DNA of 64,000 nucleotides from Herbaspirillum sp. ASV7 (GTDB taxonomy: Bacteria > Pseudomonadota > Gammaproteobacteria > Burkholderiales > Burkholderiaceae_D). Numbering within the stretch: position 1 is the first letter of the stretch; each line of letters begins with the position of its first letter. Where the stretch lies: the NCBI RefSeq assembly GCF_016429215.1, contig NZ_JAELUH010000012.1, positions 18,397 to 82,396 on the forward strand, in the 5' to 3' direction. The position numbers were made by a program, and so were the translations under genes. The notes beneath the pieces were generated by a model that saw only the letters and a program-made list of their open reading frames with translations, was not told where the DNA came from and searched no databases. Shown here piece by piece: positions 40,460 to 53,982 of the stretch.

Positions 40460-40786
40460 ATGGCCACCGTACAACTGGCGGGCGACCGCATCACCGACTG
40501 GGACAGCTTCCATACCGAAAGCGCCCAGGCCTTCGGCTTCCCGCAATTCTATGGCCGCAACATGGATGCCTGGGTCGATTGCCTGTCCTACCTGCGCGAC
40601 GACGAGGGCATGAGCAAGTTCAAGCTCAAGCCCAAGGAAATGCTGAGGATAGAGATCAGCCACAGTACCGACCTGCATCAACGCCTGCCGGAGCTGGTGG
40701 AAGAGGTGGAGTTCTGCTGCACGGCCATCAATGACCGGTGCGAGGACTATGACGAGCCGCCGGTGATCGAGCTGATCTGGAAGTAA
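40460..40786 (+). CDS. Barstar-family protein (ribonuclease inhibitor-like)
   Basis: A 108-residue acidic protein with the barstar fold signature: DWDSFHTESAQAFGFPQFYGRNMDAWVDCLSYL resembles the barnase-binding helix and its FYG-N-DA-DCL pattern, and the C-terminus IELIWK is a typical last strand. Barstar binds and neutralises barnase-like ribonucleases. No barnase-like gene is next to it. It could give immunity to a toxin from other cells or have been recruited to another role. It is 36 bp after the ExbD-like gene. Confidence 0.82.
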   Translation: MATVQLAGDRITDWDSFHTESAQAFGFPQFYGRNMDAWVDCLSYLRDDEGMSKFKLKPKEMLRIEISHSTDLHQRLPELVEEVEFCCTAINDRCEDYDEPPVIELIWK

Positions 40787-40808
40787 TGGATCTTCATCGC
40801 GAGATGCT

Positions 40809-40908
40809 TACCGTTCGTCCTGAGTAGCGGCGCAGCCGCGTATCGAAGGCGCGACTTCAGGAGCGCCTTCGATATGGCCCGACGCGGGCCTACTCAGGTC
40901 GAACGGTA
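40809..40908. repeat. 100-bp imperfect palindrome (REP-like element)
   Basis: The left arm begins TACCGTTCGTCCTGAGTAG and the right arm ends CTACTCAGGTCGAACGGTA. Inner arms TATCGAAGGCGC (40841-40852) and GCGCCTTCGATA (40863-40874) also pair. It fills the gap between the convergent barstar and phosphodiesterase genes. The GTTCGTCCTGAG core resembles dispersed intergenic repeats of many proteobacteria. It could act as a bidirectional terminator or stabiliser. Confidence 0.82.
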
Positions 40909-40944
40909 GAGGGTCCATCCTGATGCATTTATCTGCAGGATAGA

Positions 40945-41762
40945 TCAATCGATCAGTTCATCCCCGTCATAGAACGGATACGGCCCCTCGAACTGGCCGA
41001 TGAATGCCGTATGACTGACCAGGCTCCTGGCCTGCTCATCCCACCAATGCAACTGGAATCCCGGCGGCTCCATCACGAAGCAGGAGGGGGCCTGCGGATC
41101 CAGGTCCAGCTGCACTTGATGTGATACCCCCGGGCAAGTAGTGGCCAGCGTGCCGCCGAAGCGACGCTGGATGGAGCGGTGCAAGTGGCCACACAGGATG
41201 CGTTCCAACTGGGGATGCTTGCGCACCACCGCCTCCAGCGCCTGCGGATCGGCCAGGCCGATGTCATCCATGTGGCCGATACCGGTGGTGAACGGCGGAT
41301 GATGCATCACGATCACGGTAGGCCGCTCCGGTTGCTGGGCCAGCACGTCGTCCAGCCACACCAGGCTGGCCGGTGACAGCGCGCCGGCGCTGGCACGCGG
41401 AATCACGGTATCGAGCGCGATGATGCGCAAGGGATGATCCTCGATCACGTACTCGATGCGCTGGCCTCCCTGTTGCAGGTAGGTGTGCTCGGGAAACGCC
41501 GCCCGCAAGGCCTCACGCTCGTCATGGTTGCCCGGCAGCAGGTAGTAGGGCATCGCCAGCGGCGCCAGCAGCTCGCGCAGGCAGGCGTACTCGGAGGGCT
41601 TGCCGAAATCGACCAGGTCGCCGGTGATGACCAGCGCCTCGGGACGCTGCTTCAGGCCATTGACCTGGGCCACGCAACGACGCAGGCTCTCGGCCGTATC
41701 GACCACGCGATAGGATTTCTTGCCATCGGTCTTGATGTGCAGGTCGGAAATCTGTCCCAGTA

Positions 41763-41766
<4 letters not shown>
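40945..41766 (-). CDS. Calcineurin-like phosphodiesterase (CpdA/GpdQ type)
   Basis: A 273-residue class III phosphodiesterase. The dinuclear metal site is complete: ISDLHIKTDG, TGDLVDFGKPSEY, LPGNHDERE, MHHPPF and CGHLHRS. The family hydrolyses cyclic nucleotides (CpdA) or glycerophosphodiesters (GpdQ); sequence alone does not decide. It is the last gene of an ABC-importer operon and overlaps the ATPase stop by 4 bp (ATGA), suggesting that it degrades the imported compound rather than acting as a housekeeping cAMP phosphodiesterase (inference). Confidence 0.88.
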
Positions 41767-42865
<1,099 letters not shown>

Positions 42866-42869
<4 letters not shown>

Positions 42870-43672
42870 AGACGGACTTTCTTGCGGGATGCCTGGGTCG
42901 CCCACTGCATGCCGATCAGGAGCGGAATGATCATGAAAAAGAAGATCAGCGTATAGGCCGATCCGACCTCCAGCCGCATCGATGCGTAGGCATCGGCCAA
43001 GCCCACCGGCAGGGTCTGGGTCAGCGGGGTGTGCAGCATCCAGGTGATGTTGAATTCGCCCACCGACAGCGTCACCACCATCAGCGCGCCAGCCAGGATG
43101 CCGGAGGCGGCATTGGGGATGACGATGCCGAAGAAGCGCTGCATCCGTCCCGCGCCGAGGCTGGCGGCGGCCTCTTCGAGCTGGGCCAGTTGCGAGGACT
43201 GCATCACCGCCAGCACCGGACGCACCATGAAGGGCAGCGTGAAGATCACATGGCCGACCAGGATGAAGAGGATGCTGGCGCGGAAGTCACGCCACTGCCC
43301 ATAGGCCATGATCAATGCCAGCGCCGTGGCCAGGCCCGGCACGGCCACCGGCATCATCAGCAACTCCTCGATCACGCGCGCCAGGCGGCTGTTGCCGCCG
43401 CGATAGCGCGCCAACATGTAGGCCAGCGGCACGCCGGCCACCAGGGTCACCACCAGGCAGGCCAGCGCGATGACCAGCGAGCGCCAGATGGTGGGCTGGT
43501 ACATCTCCCACACCTGGCCGACCCAGCGCAGCGTCAGGCCGCTGGAGATCCCCACGAAGAAATTCTCGGTCACGCCGGCCAGCATCGACAACAGCACTGG
43601 CACCACCAGGAAGGCACATACCAGCAGCGTGAAGGCCAGTTGTACGTAGAAACGGAAACGATTCTGCATCAT
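42866..43672 (-). CDS. ABC importer permease (second)
   Basis: A 268-residue permease with about six membrane helices. The ATPase-coupling EAA loop is LEEAAASLGAGRMQRFFGIVIP. It begins 7 bp after the first permease gene and overlaps the ATPase gene by 4 bp. The sequence resembles PotC/PhnV-type subunits, which pair with a separate PotB/PhnU-like permease, as here. Confidence 0.92.
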
Positions 43673-43679
43673 CGTCTCC

Positions 43680-44531
43680 TCATGCTGCGGCGGCCACGCC
43701 GCTACCGGTGAGCGAACGCGCCAGCGCCAGCACCGCCCAGGTGATCACCCCCAGCACGATGGACAGGGAGGCGGCAGTAGCGAAGTTGGCGTAGCCGGTG
43801 AATTCGTTGTAGATAGTCATGGGCAGCACATCGATATTGGTGGCCAGGGTGAAGGCGGTACCGAAGGCGCCCACGCTGGTGGCAAAGCAGATCGCACCGG
43901 ACGACATCAGCGCCGGCAACAGCGCCGGCAGCACCACATGCAGCAATACCTGCCAGGGCCGCGCACCTAGCGAGCGGGCCGCTTCTTCCAGCGAGGGGTC
44001 GAGCTTCTCGGCCGCCGCCACCACGGTCAGGATCACGCGCGGGATCGAGAAATACAGGTAACCCAGGAACAAGCCCGACAGCGAATAGGCAAACACCACC
44101 GATTCGCCCATGAGCCAGTTGCTGACGGCGCCGATGATGCCCTGGCGCCCGGCCAGCATGATCACCATGAAGCCGACCACCACGCCGGGAAAGGCCAGCG
44201 GGAAGGTCAGCATGGCCAGCAGGACGGACTGGCCGGCAAAGCGGTTGCGTTGCAGGAACAAGCCGACCAAGACCGAGATGGCCAGCGTGGCCAGGGTGAC
44301 CACCGCCGACAGCGCCAGGGTAGAGAAGAGGCTGGCGGCGTAGTGGCGGTTGGTCAGCACGGCCAGGTAGGCCATGGCCCCCTGCGGGCCGGAAGCCCCC
44401 ACGCCGACCAGCCGCACCATGGGCAGCAGCCAGAAGGCGCAGAACAGGGTCACGCCCGGCACGGCAAACCACAGCCATACGGTCTGGCTGGCGGCCACCG
44501 GCCTGGGCGATGCGGGAAGAACAGTCTTCAT
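43680..44531 (-). CDS. ABC importer permease (first)
   Basis: A 283-residue permease with about six membrane helices and the EAA loop LEEAARSLGARPWQVLLHVVLPAL. The ATG at 44531 (MKTVLPASPRP) has AGGAG about 5 nt upstream and is preferred to a GTG at 44552 that almost touches the binding-protein stop codon. It resembles PotB/PhnU-type subunits. Confidence 0.9.
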   Translation of the reverse strand: MKTVLPASPRPVAASQTVWLWFAVPGVTLFCAFWLLPMVRLVGVGASGPQGAMAYLAVLTNRHYAASLFSTLALSAVVTLATLAISVLVGLFLQRNRFAGQSVLLAMLTFPLAFPGVVVGFMVIMLAGRQGIIGAVSNWLMGESVVFAYSLSGLFLGYLYFSIPRVILTVVAAAEKLDPSLEEAARSLGARPWQVLLHVVLPALLPALMSSGAICFATSVGAFGTAFTLATNIDVLPMTIYNEFTGYANFATAASLSIVLGVITWAVLALARSLTGSGVAAAA

Positions 44532-44552
44532 GCTTGCTCCTGCATCCTTCAC

Positions 44553-45560
44553 TCAGCGCACTTCAGCCAGATAGCGCTCGCCGAACTTGCGCTGGGCTTC
44601 GGCCATCTTGCCGTAGTCGACCGATTTGGCGCGTGCGTATTCCGAGGCCGGCAGGAAGCGCGATTCGGCTTCCTTGGACATGGCCGAGGCACGCACCGGA
44701 CGCAGATAGGCATTGGCCCAGATGGCCTGGCCCTGATCGGACAGCAGGAAGTCCAGCACCTTCTTCGCATCCGCCTGGTGCGGGGCGTTCTTCACCAGCG
44801 ACACCACGTAGGGCACGGTCACGGTGCCTTCGCTGGGGATCACGAAGGCCACGTTGGCGTGGTCCTTGTACTTGGCGCGATAGGCGTCGAAATCGTAGCC
44901 CAGCAGGATGGGGATCTCACCCGAGATCAGGCGTGCATAGGAAGTCTGCTTGGGGACGATGGGCTGGTTCTTCTGCAGGTTCTTGAAGTAGCCGATGGCC
45001 GGCGAGAAATCGTCCAGCGTGCCGCCCAGGGCCTGGTTGATCGCCACCGCGCCGACATAGCCGACAAAGGCCGAGGCCGGGTCGAGGTAACCGATCAGAC
45101 CCTTGTATTCGGGCTTTTGCAGGTCAGCCCAGGACTTCGGGACCGGCTTGCCCTTGAGCGCATCGACATTCACCATGATGCCCATGGTGCCGGAGTGGAT
45201 GGTGAACCAGTAGCCGTCCGGATCCTTCAGGCCGTTGGGGATGTCGTTCCAGTGGGCGGGCTTGTAGGCGGCCACCAGGTCCTTGTTCTTGGCTTCGATG
45301 CCGAAGGACACGCCCAGGTAGGTGAAGTCGGCCACCGGGCTGGCCTTTTCGGCCGTCAGCTGGGCCAGGGCCTGGCCGCTGTTCTTGTTGTCCGGCGGCA
45401 CGGTGACGCCGGTCTTGTCCTTGATGGCCTTGATCTGGGCGGCCCAGTCAGCCCACTCGGGCGGACAGTTGTAGCAGATCGCGGTCTGGGCCGACGCAGC
45501 GACGGAGGCCGACAGCAGGAGAGCGCCGGCAGCGGTTTGAATAACACGTTTCAGGAACAT
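44553..45560 (-). CDS. ABC importer periplasmic substrate-binding protein
   Basis: A 335-residue protein with a Sec signal peptide (LKRVIQTAAGALLLSASVAASA, cleavage near residue 24). The mature part is a type II periplasmic-binding fold of the iron/thiamine/2-aminoethylphosphonate group, with HSGTMGIMVNVDAL and LIGYLDPASAFVGYVGAV. The mature N-terminus has an unusual Cys pair (ICYNCPPEW) that could form a disulfide. The ligand is not determined. The ATG at 45560 is chosen to give the signal peptide. It lies 100 bp downstream of the regulator gene in the same direction. Confidence 0.9.
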   Translation of the reverse strand: MFLKRVIQTAAGALLLSASVAASAQTAICYNCPPEWADWAAQIKAIKDKTGVTVPPDNKNSGQALAQLTAEKASPVADFTYLGVSFGIEAKNKDLVAAYKPAHWNDIPNGLKDPDGYWFTIHSGTMGIMVNVDALKGKPVPKSWADLQKPEYKGLIGYLDPASAFVGYVGAVAINQALGGTLDDFSPAIGYFKNLQKNQPIVPKQTSYARLISGEIPILLGYDFDAYRAKYKDHANVAFVIPSEGTVTVPYVVSLVKNAPHQADAKKVLDFLLSDQGQAIWANAYLRPVRASAMSKEAESRFLPASEYARAKSVDYGKMAEAQRKFGERYLAEVR

Positions 45561-45660
45561 GTCAGATCCTTTCCTATGGGTTGGAGAACAAAACAAAACA
45601 GAACAAAAAAAACACCACTAAGCGAATAAAGCAGCCAGGGCACAACGGGGAAATCAGAGC

Positions 45661-46734
45661 TCAGGTGCAAGACGCCCCCGCCGGGGCGCCTACCGACCCA
45701 CCGTCGCGCAGGCTGTGCGGCAGGATCAGCGGAACCGGCGTCCAGACCGGTGGCACCTCGGCCAGCGCCGCCTCCGGCGCGCGGGATTCGATGGCCTGCA
45801 CCAGGGTGCGCAGGGCGACATCGCCGATGCGCTCGGAGGGCTGCACCACGCTGGCCAGCACCGGCTCCACCAGCGCCCCCACCGGGATGCCGTCGAAACC
45901 CATCACCGAGATGTCCTGCGGCACCCGCATGCCCAGCGCGCGCAGCTCGCGCATGGCGCTCAAGGCCAGCAGGTCGTTGGAACAGAACAGGGCCGTCGGG
46001 CGACGTTCGGGGTCGGCCATCATCTGCTGGTACTCGGCGGCGGCCGTCAGCGTGTGGCGCTCCACTTCGATGGCCGGCAGGGGAACCAGGCCGGCCGCGC
46101 GCATCGCATCCACATAACCGAAGTAGCGCTGGATGGCACGGTCGGAGGCATTGAAACGCCCCGACAGCATCTGGATGCGCCGATGACCCAGACCGATCAG
46201 GTGCTTCACCGCGTCACAGGCGGCAGCACGGTTATCCACCGAGACCGAGGCGCGTGGCGTCACCGTGCCGGCAGGCTCGGCCGTCAACTGGTTGTAGGTC
46301 AGCACGAAGGGAATGCGCTCGCGCTCCAGCAGGTCCAGCGTGGCATTGGCCCCGGCATCGGCCACCGTCAGGATCACCCCGTCCACGCGATGCCCCAGCA
46401 GCAGCTCCACGGCGGCCGACTCGTCTTCGGGCAGGTATTCGGTGGTGGTGAACATGACCGAGTAGTCCAGCGCACGGGCGGCCAGCTCGATGCCCTGCAG
46501 GCATTGCGCAAAGACCGTGTTGGACAGGGTCGGCACCACCACCCCGACGGTGCGCGAATTGCCCGCCCGCAAGTTGCGCCCCGTGAAATTGGGACGGAAA
46601 CCCAGCTCGGCGATGCTGCGGTGGATCTTCTCGGCGGTCTCCGCGCTCACCGAACCGGGCTTGTTGAGCAGGCGGGAGACGGTGGCAATGGACACACCGG
46701 CCAGATGGGCAACTTGTTTGATGGAGGGGCGCAC
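45661..46734 (-). CDS. LacI-family transcriptional regulator
   Basis: A 357-residue LacI/GalR regulator. The N-terminal helix-turn-helix is IKQVAHLAGVSIATVSRLLN, followed by the hinge helix region, and the periplasmic-binding-like effector domain begins at SRTVGVVVPTLSN. The start is taken as GTG at 46734 (MRPSIKQ); no ATG lies in frame nearby, and this gives the standard N-terminus. A LacI-type palindrome lies 17-32 bp upstream, so autoregulation is likely. Being the first gene before a collinear ABC importer, it probably controls the whole operon in response to the imported compound or a product. Confidence 0.92.
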   Translation of the reverse strand: MRPSIKQVAHLAGVSIATVSRLLNKPGSVSAETAEKIHRSIAELGFRPNFTGRNLRAGNSRTVGVVVPTLSNTVFAQCLQGIELAARALDYSVMFTTTEYLPEDESAAVELLLGHRVDGVILTVADAGANATLDLLERERIPFVLTYNQLTAEPAGTVTPRASVSVDNRAAACDAVKHLIGLGHRRIQMLSGRFNASDRAIQRYFGYVDAMRAAGLVPLPAIEVERHTLTAAAEYQQMMADPERRPTALFCSNDLLALSAMRELRALGMRVPQDISVMGFDGIPVGALVEPVLASVVQPSERIGDVALRTLVQAIESRAPEAALAEVPPVWTPVPLILPHSLRDGGSVGAPAGASCT

Positions 46735-46750
46735 GGGCAGGCAGGGACGG

Positions 46751-46766
46751 ATGAAAACGATTTCAT
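46751..46766. promoter_or_regulatory. LacI-family operator
   Basis: ATGAAAACGATTTCAT is palindromic apart from its centre and matches the TGAAAnCGnTTTCA type of LacI-family site. It lies 17 bp upstream of the regulator GTG. It could also overlap a promoter reading towards leuS. Confidence 0.75.
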
Positions 46767-46784
46767 GATGCCCATCCTTTGTGA

Positions 46785-49835
<3,051 letters not shown>

Positions 49836-49863
49836 ACGGACTCAACCTAACACACGGAACTCC

Positions 49864-50403
49864 ATGCACGCTCAAGTCCAACTCAAGCGTTTCTCGCAAT
49901 GGCTGCTGATGGCAGCCGCAGCCCTGATCCTGACGGCCTGCGGCTTCCATCTGCGCGGTGCAGCCGACCTGCCCTTCAAGACCATCTACCTGGGCTTTGC
50001 GCCCAACTCGGCAGTAGGTGTGGAACTCAAGCGCAACATTGAGGCCAGCGGTGCCAAGGTGGTCAGCGATGTCAAGGAGGCCGAGGCCAACCTGAAGGTC
50101 CTCACGGACACCCGCGACCGGCAGGTGCTGACCCTCAACACCAACGGCCGCGTGCGCGAGTACGCCCTGTTCCAGCGCTTCACCTTCTCGGTGACCGATG
50201 CCAAGGGCGTGATCGTGATCCCGCCCACGGCCATCACCCTGCGCCGTGTCATCACCTATGACGAGAATCAGGAACTGGCCAAGCAAGCCGAGGAAGCGCT
50301 GCTGTACCGTGACATGCAGTCCGACCTGGTGCAGCAGATCCTGCGGCGCCTGTCGGCCTCGAAGTCGGCGCTGAGCACGGAAAAGGCGGCGGCGGACAAT
50401 TGA
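49864..50403 (+). CDS. lptE: LPS-assembly lipoprotein LptE
   Basis: A 179-residue lipoprotein with signal peptide and lipobox LTACGF (Cys near residue 27), followed by HLRGAADLPFKTIYLGF, the typical LptE N-terminus. It plugs the LptD barrel that places LPS in the outer membrane. It lies 28 bp after leuS and 18 bp before holA, the conserved leuS - lptE - holA order. Confidence 0.93.
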   Translation: MHAQVQLKRFSQWLLMAAAALILTACGFHLRGAADLPFKTIYLGFAPNSAVGVELKRNIEASGAKVVSDVKEAEANLKVLTDTRDRQVLTLNTNGRVREYALFQRFTFSVTDAKGVIVIPPTAITLRRVITYDENQELAKQAEEALLYRDMQSDLVQQILRRLSASKSALSTEKAAADN

Positions 50404-50421
50404 TCGTCCCCACCTGAACCC

Positions 50422-51441
50422 ATGCAGCTACGCTACGACGCCCTCGACACCCACCTCGGCAAATCGCTGGCATCGCTCTATGTGATCGCCAGCGACGAGC
50501 ACCTGCTGGCGCTGGAGGCGGCCGACAAGATCCGCCGCAGCGCCCGCGCCAACGGCTACACCGAGCGCGAGGTGCTGGTGGTGGAACGCAGCTTCAAGTG
50601 GGGCGAACTGATCGCGGCCAACCAGTCGCAATCGCTGTTCGGCGACAAGAAGCTGATCGAACTGCGCATCCCCACCGGCAAGCCCGGCAAGGATGGCGGC
50701 CAGGCCCTGCAGGATTACGCCGCCAATCTCTCGCCCGACAACCTGACCATCATCAGCCTGCCCAAGCTGGACTGGGCCACGCAAAAGGCGGCCTGGGTCG
50801 GCGCCCTGCAGCAGGCGGCGGTCTACATCGACATCCCGCTGGTGGAGCGCGCCCAGTTGCCAGGCTGGATCGGCAACCGCCTGGCCGCCCAGCAGCAAAG
50901 CGCCGACCGGCCCTGCCTGGACTTCATCGCCGACCGCGTGGAAGGGAACCTGCTGGCCGCGCACCAGGAGATCCAGAAACTGGCCCTGCTCTACCCGGCC
51001 GGCAAGCTCTCCTTCGAACAGGTGCAGGATGCGGTGCTGAACGTGGCCCGCTACGATGTCTTCAAGCTCAACGAAGCCATGCTCTCCGGTGACGTCGCAA
51101 GGCTGACACGCATGCTGGAAGGCCTCAAGGGCGAAGGCGAGGCACTGCCCCTGGTGCTGTGGGCCGTCACCGAAGAAATCCGCACCCTGCTGAAACTGAA
51201 GTCCGGCATGGCCCAAGGCAAGGCCGTGGGCGCATTGCTGAAGGAATACCGCATCTGGGGACCGCGTGAGCGACTGATGGAACCGGCCCTGCGCCGCGTC
51301 AGCCTGGCCGCCCTGGAGCAGGCCCTGCAGGAAGCCGCCCTGATCGACCGCATGGTCAAGGGCCTGCGCGCCCGTGCCTTCGCCGGCGACCCATGGGATG
51401 CCCTGCTGCAGCTGGGCCTGAAACTGGCACGCGGACGCTGA
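50422..51441 (+). CDS. holA: DNA polymerase III subunit delta
   Basis: A 339-residue delta subunit of the clamp loader, which opens the beta clamp. Typical segments are [20 protein letters not shown], the [10 protein letters not shown] strand, [14 protein letters not shown], and [20 protein letters not shown]. Length fits the family. Position after lptE supports the call. The proA gene follows after 53 bp. Confidence 0.94.
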   Translation: MQLRYDALDTHLGKSLASLYVIASDEHLLALEAADKIRRSARANGYTEREVLVVERSFKWGELIAANQSQSLFGDKKLIELRIPTGKPGKDGGQALQDYAANLSPDNLTIISLPKLDWATQKAAWVGALQQAAVYIDIPLVERAQLPGWIGNRLAAQQQSADRPCLDFIADRVEGNLLAAHQEIQKLALLYPAGKLSFEQVQDAVLNVARYDVFKLNEAMLSGDVARLTRMLEGLKGEGEALPLVLWAVTEEIRTLLKLKSGMAQGKAVGALLKEYRIWGPRERLMEPALRRVSLAALEQALQEAALIDRMVKGLRARAFAGDPWDALLQLGLKLARGR

Positions 51442-51494
51442 ACCGATCTGACATCTACACCGACGCGCCACGCGGCGCCCCGGAGGAACACGAC

Positions 51495-52763
51495 ATGGAA
51501 AACATCGAACTGTACATGAACCGCATCGGCCAGCGGGCCCGTGCCGCCTCGCGCGCCATGGCCCGCGCCGATACCGCCGCCAAGAACCAGGCGCTGCTGC
51601 TGATCGCTGCGGCCATCCGCCGCGACGCCGACGCCCTGCGCGCAGCCAATGCCCTGGACCTGGAAGCGGCGCGCGCCAATGGCCTGGCCGAAGCCATGCT
51701 GGACCGCCTGACGCTGTCGGACAAGGCCATCGCCACCATGGCCGAAGGCCTGGAGCAGATCGCCTCCCTGCCCGACCCCATCGGCGAGATCAGCAACATG
51801 AAGTACCGCCCCACCGGCATCCAGGTCGGCCAGATGCGCGTGCCGCTGGGCGTGATCGGCATCATCTACGAAGCCCGCCCCAATGTGACCGTGGACGCCG
51901 CCGGCCTGTGCATCAAGAGCGGCAACGCCACCATCCTGCGCGGCGGCTCCGAGGCGATCCACTGCAACCAGGCCCTGGCCAAGCTGGTCAAGGAAGGCCT
52001 GGCCGGCGCCGGCCTGCCGCAGGAAGCGGTACAGGTGGTCGAGACCACCGACCGCGCCGCCGTGGGCGCACTCATCACCATGCAGGAGTACGTGGACGTG
52101 ATCGTGCCGCGCGGCGGCAAGGGCCTGATCGAACGCCTGATCCGCGAAGCCAAGGTGCCGATGATCAAGCACCTGGACGGCATCTGCCACGTCTACATCG
52201 ACGACCGCGCCGACACCCGCAAGGCACTGGACGTGGCCTTCAACGCCAAGTGCCACCGCTACGGCACCTGCAACACCATGGAAACCCTGCTGGTGGCGCG
52301 CGAGATCGCCGCGACCATCCTGCCGCCGCTGGCCGAGCTGTACCGCGTCAAGGATGTGGAGCTGCGTTGCGACGCCGAGGCCGCCGCGATCCTGGCCGGC
52401 TATCCGCTGCTCAAAGCGGCCACCGAGGAAGACTGGGACACCGAATACCTGGCCCCGATCCTGGCCGTGAAGGTGGTAGCCGGCCTGGATGAAGCCATCG
52501 AGCACATCAACCGCCACTCCTCGCAGCACACCGACAGCATCATCACCGAAGACTACAGCCGCGCCATGCGTTTCCTGCGCGAAGTCGATTCGGCCTCCGT
52601 CATGGTCAATGCCTCCACCCGCTTTGCCGATGGTTTCGAATACGGCCTGGGCGCCGAGATCGGCATCTCCAACGACAAGCTGCACGCGCGCGGCCCGGTG
52701 GGACTGGAAGGCCTGACCTCGCTGAAGTACGTGGTGCTGGGCCAGGGACAGGTGCGCCAGTAA
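51495..52763 (+). CDS. proA: Glutamate-5-semialdehyde dehydrogenase (gamma-glutamyl phosphate reductase)
   Basis: A 422-residue ProA, second enzyme of proline synthesis. The catalytic Cys is in [17 protein letters not shown]. Also conserved are [30 protein letters not shown] and [13 protein letters not shown]. The ATG at 51495 ([12 protein letters not shown]) has GGAGG about 10 nt upstream; the frame extends back into holA without conservation. proB is not in the window. Confidence 0.96.
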   Translation: MENIELYMNRIGQRARAASRAMARADTAAKNQALLLIAAAIRRDADALRAANALDLEAARANGLAEAMLDRLTLSDKAIATMAEGLEQIASLPDPIGEISNMKYRPTGIQVGQMRVPLGVIGIIYEARPNVTVDAAGLCIKSGNATILRGGSEAIHCNQALAKLVKEGLAGAGLPQEAVQVVETTDRAAVGALITMQEYVDVIVPRGGKGLIERLIREAKVPMIKHLDGICHVYIDDRADTRKALDVAFNAKCHRYGTCNTMETLLVAREIAATILPPLAELYRVKDVELRCDAEAAAILAGYPLLKAATEEDWDTEYLAPILAVKVVAGLDEAIEHINRHSSQHTDSIITEDYSRAMRFLREVDSASVMVNASTRFADGFEYGLGAEIGISNDKLHARGPVGLEGLTSLKYVVLGQGQVRQ

Positions 52764-52793
52764 CATCGATCATCATCAATCTCAAGGACAGCC

Positions 52794-53219
52794 ATGCTCT
52801 GGATCAAAGCCCTCCATATCGTCTTCATTGCCTCCTGGTTCGCCGGCCTGTTCTACCTGCCGCGCATCTACGTCAACCTGGCGCAGGAAAACGACGTGGC
52901 TGCGCGTGAGCGTCTGCTGGGCATGGCGCGGCGCCTGTACCGGTTCACCGGCATGACCGCGCTGCTGGCGCTGGGACTGGGTGCCTGGCTGCTGGCGCTG
53001 ACCTGGCAATTCTGGCGCGGCCCGGGCAATGGCTGGCTGCATGCCAAGCTGTTCCTGGTGGTGCTGGTGATCGGCTACCACCACGCCTGCGGCTCCCTGC
53101 TCAAGAAGTTCGAGAACGGCAAGAACACCCGCAGCCACGTCTGGTATCGCTGGTTCAACGAAGTGCCGGTGCTGCTGCTGCTGGCCATCGTGATCCTGGT
53201 GGTCGTCAAACCATTCTGA
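52794..53219 (+). CDS. HemJ-like/CopD-family membrane protein
   Basis: A 141-residue protein with four predicted membrane helices. MLWIKALHIVFIASWFAGLFYLPR contains the conserved His8 and the FYLPR motif of the HemJ (UPF0093) family, and NGWLHAKLFLVVLVIGYHH the second His/Lys cluster. HemJ oxidises protoporphyrinogen IX in bacteria lacking HemG or HemY. A CopD-type annotation is also common. The ferrochelatase gene at 31344-32474 is not linked. Confidence 0.83.
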   Translation: MLWIKALHIVFIASWFAGLFYLPRIYVNLAQENDVAARERLLGMARRLYRFTGMTALLALGLGAWLLALTWQFWRGPGNGWLHAKLFLVVLVIGYHHACGSLLKKFENGKNTRSHVWYRWFNEVPVLLLLAIVILVVVKPF

Positions 53220-53274
53220 ATCCCCCTGCCCACGCACCTCTCACCCCACACCATCATCCATTCCGGAGCCGGTC

Positions 53275-53880
53275 ATGAGCAAAGTCTGTGAGTACTTCTT
53301 CGCGCCGCATTCGCCGTTCGCCTACCTGGGCCACGAGCGCTTCGTCGCCCTTGCCGAAAAATATCAGGTACAAATCCTGCCCAAGCCCGTCGACCTGTCG
53401 AAGATCTTTGGCGTCTCCGGCGGCCTGCCGCTGGCCAAGCGCGCCCCGCAACGCCAGGCCTATCGCTTGAAGGAACTGGCGCGCTGGAGCCAATTCCTGG
53501 GCAAGCCCATGATCCTGCAGCCGGCCCATTTCCCGGTCAACAGCGACACCGCCGCCCGCCTGATCATCGCCACCCAGCTCGCCCACGGCTCCGCCGCCGC
53601 GCTGCGCCTGACCGGCGCCATCATGCGCGCGGTCTGGGAAGAACAGAGGAACATCGCCGACACCGATACCCTCCTGGCCATCGCCAACGAGCTGGAGCAC
53701 GACGGTGCGGCCCTGCTGAAATCGGCCGAGACCGCCAGCGTGCAGGCCGAGTTCGACCGCTTCACCGACGAAGCCAATGCCGCCAGCGTCTTCGGCGCGC
53801 CCTGGTATGTCTATGACGGCGAAGGCTACTGGGGCCAGGATCGCCTCGATTTCGTCGAGCGCGCATTCGCCAAGGGCTGA
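53275..53880 (+). CDS. 2-hydroxychromene-2-carboxylate isomerase-like (DsbA-fold) protein
   Basis: A 201-residue thioredoxin-fold protein of the kappa-GST/HCCA isomerase family. CEYFFAPHSPFAYLGHERFV carries the Ser of the glutathione site, and VFGAPWYVYDGEGYWGQDRLDFVE is the conserved C-terminal part. HCCA isomerase acts in naphthalene degradation, but many homologues occur outside such pathways, and no aromatic-ring genes are adjacent. A strong terminator follows. Confidence 0.87.
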   Translation: MSKVCEYFFAPHSPFAYLGHERFVALAEKYQVQILPKPVDLSKIFGVSGGLPLAKRAPQRQAYRLKELARWSQFLGKPMILQPAHFPVNSDTAARLIIATQLAHGSAAALRLTGAIMRAVWEEQRNIADTDTLLAIANELEHDGAALLKSAETASVQAEFDRFTDEANAASVFGAPWYVYDGEGYWGQDRLDFVERAFAKG

Positions 53881-53899
53881 CGCGGCCAGCGTACAATGA

Positions 53900-53944
53900 C
53901 GCCGGGCTGCGCAAGAATCTGAAGCGCAGCCCGGCGTTTTGATT
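53900..53944 (+). terminator. Intrinsic terminator after the isomerase gene
   Basis: GCCGGGCTGCGC (53901-53912), an 11-nt loop, GCGCAGCCCGGC (53924-53935), then GTTTTGATTT. The 12-bp stem is perfect. Confidence 0.87.
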
Positions 53945-53982
53945 TCTGGAACCCTGATTTTCAACGGATAAAAGGTACCCCC

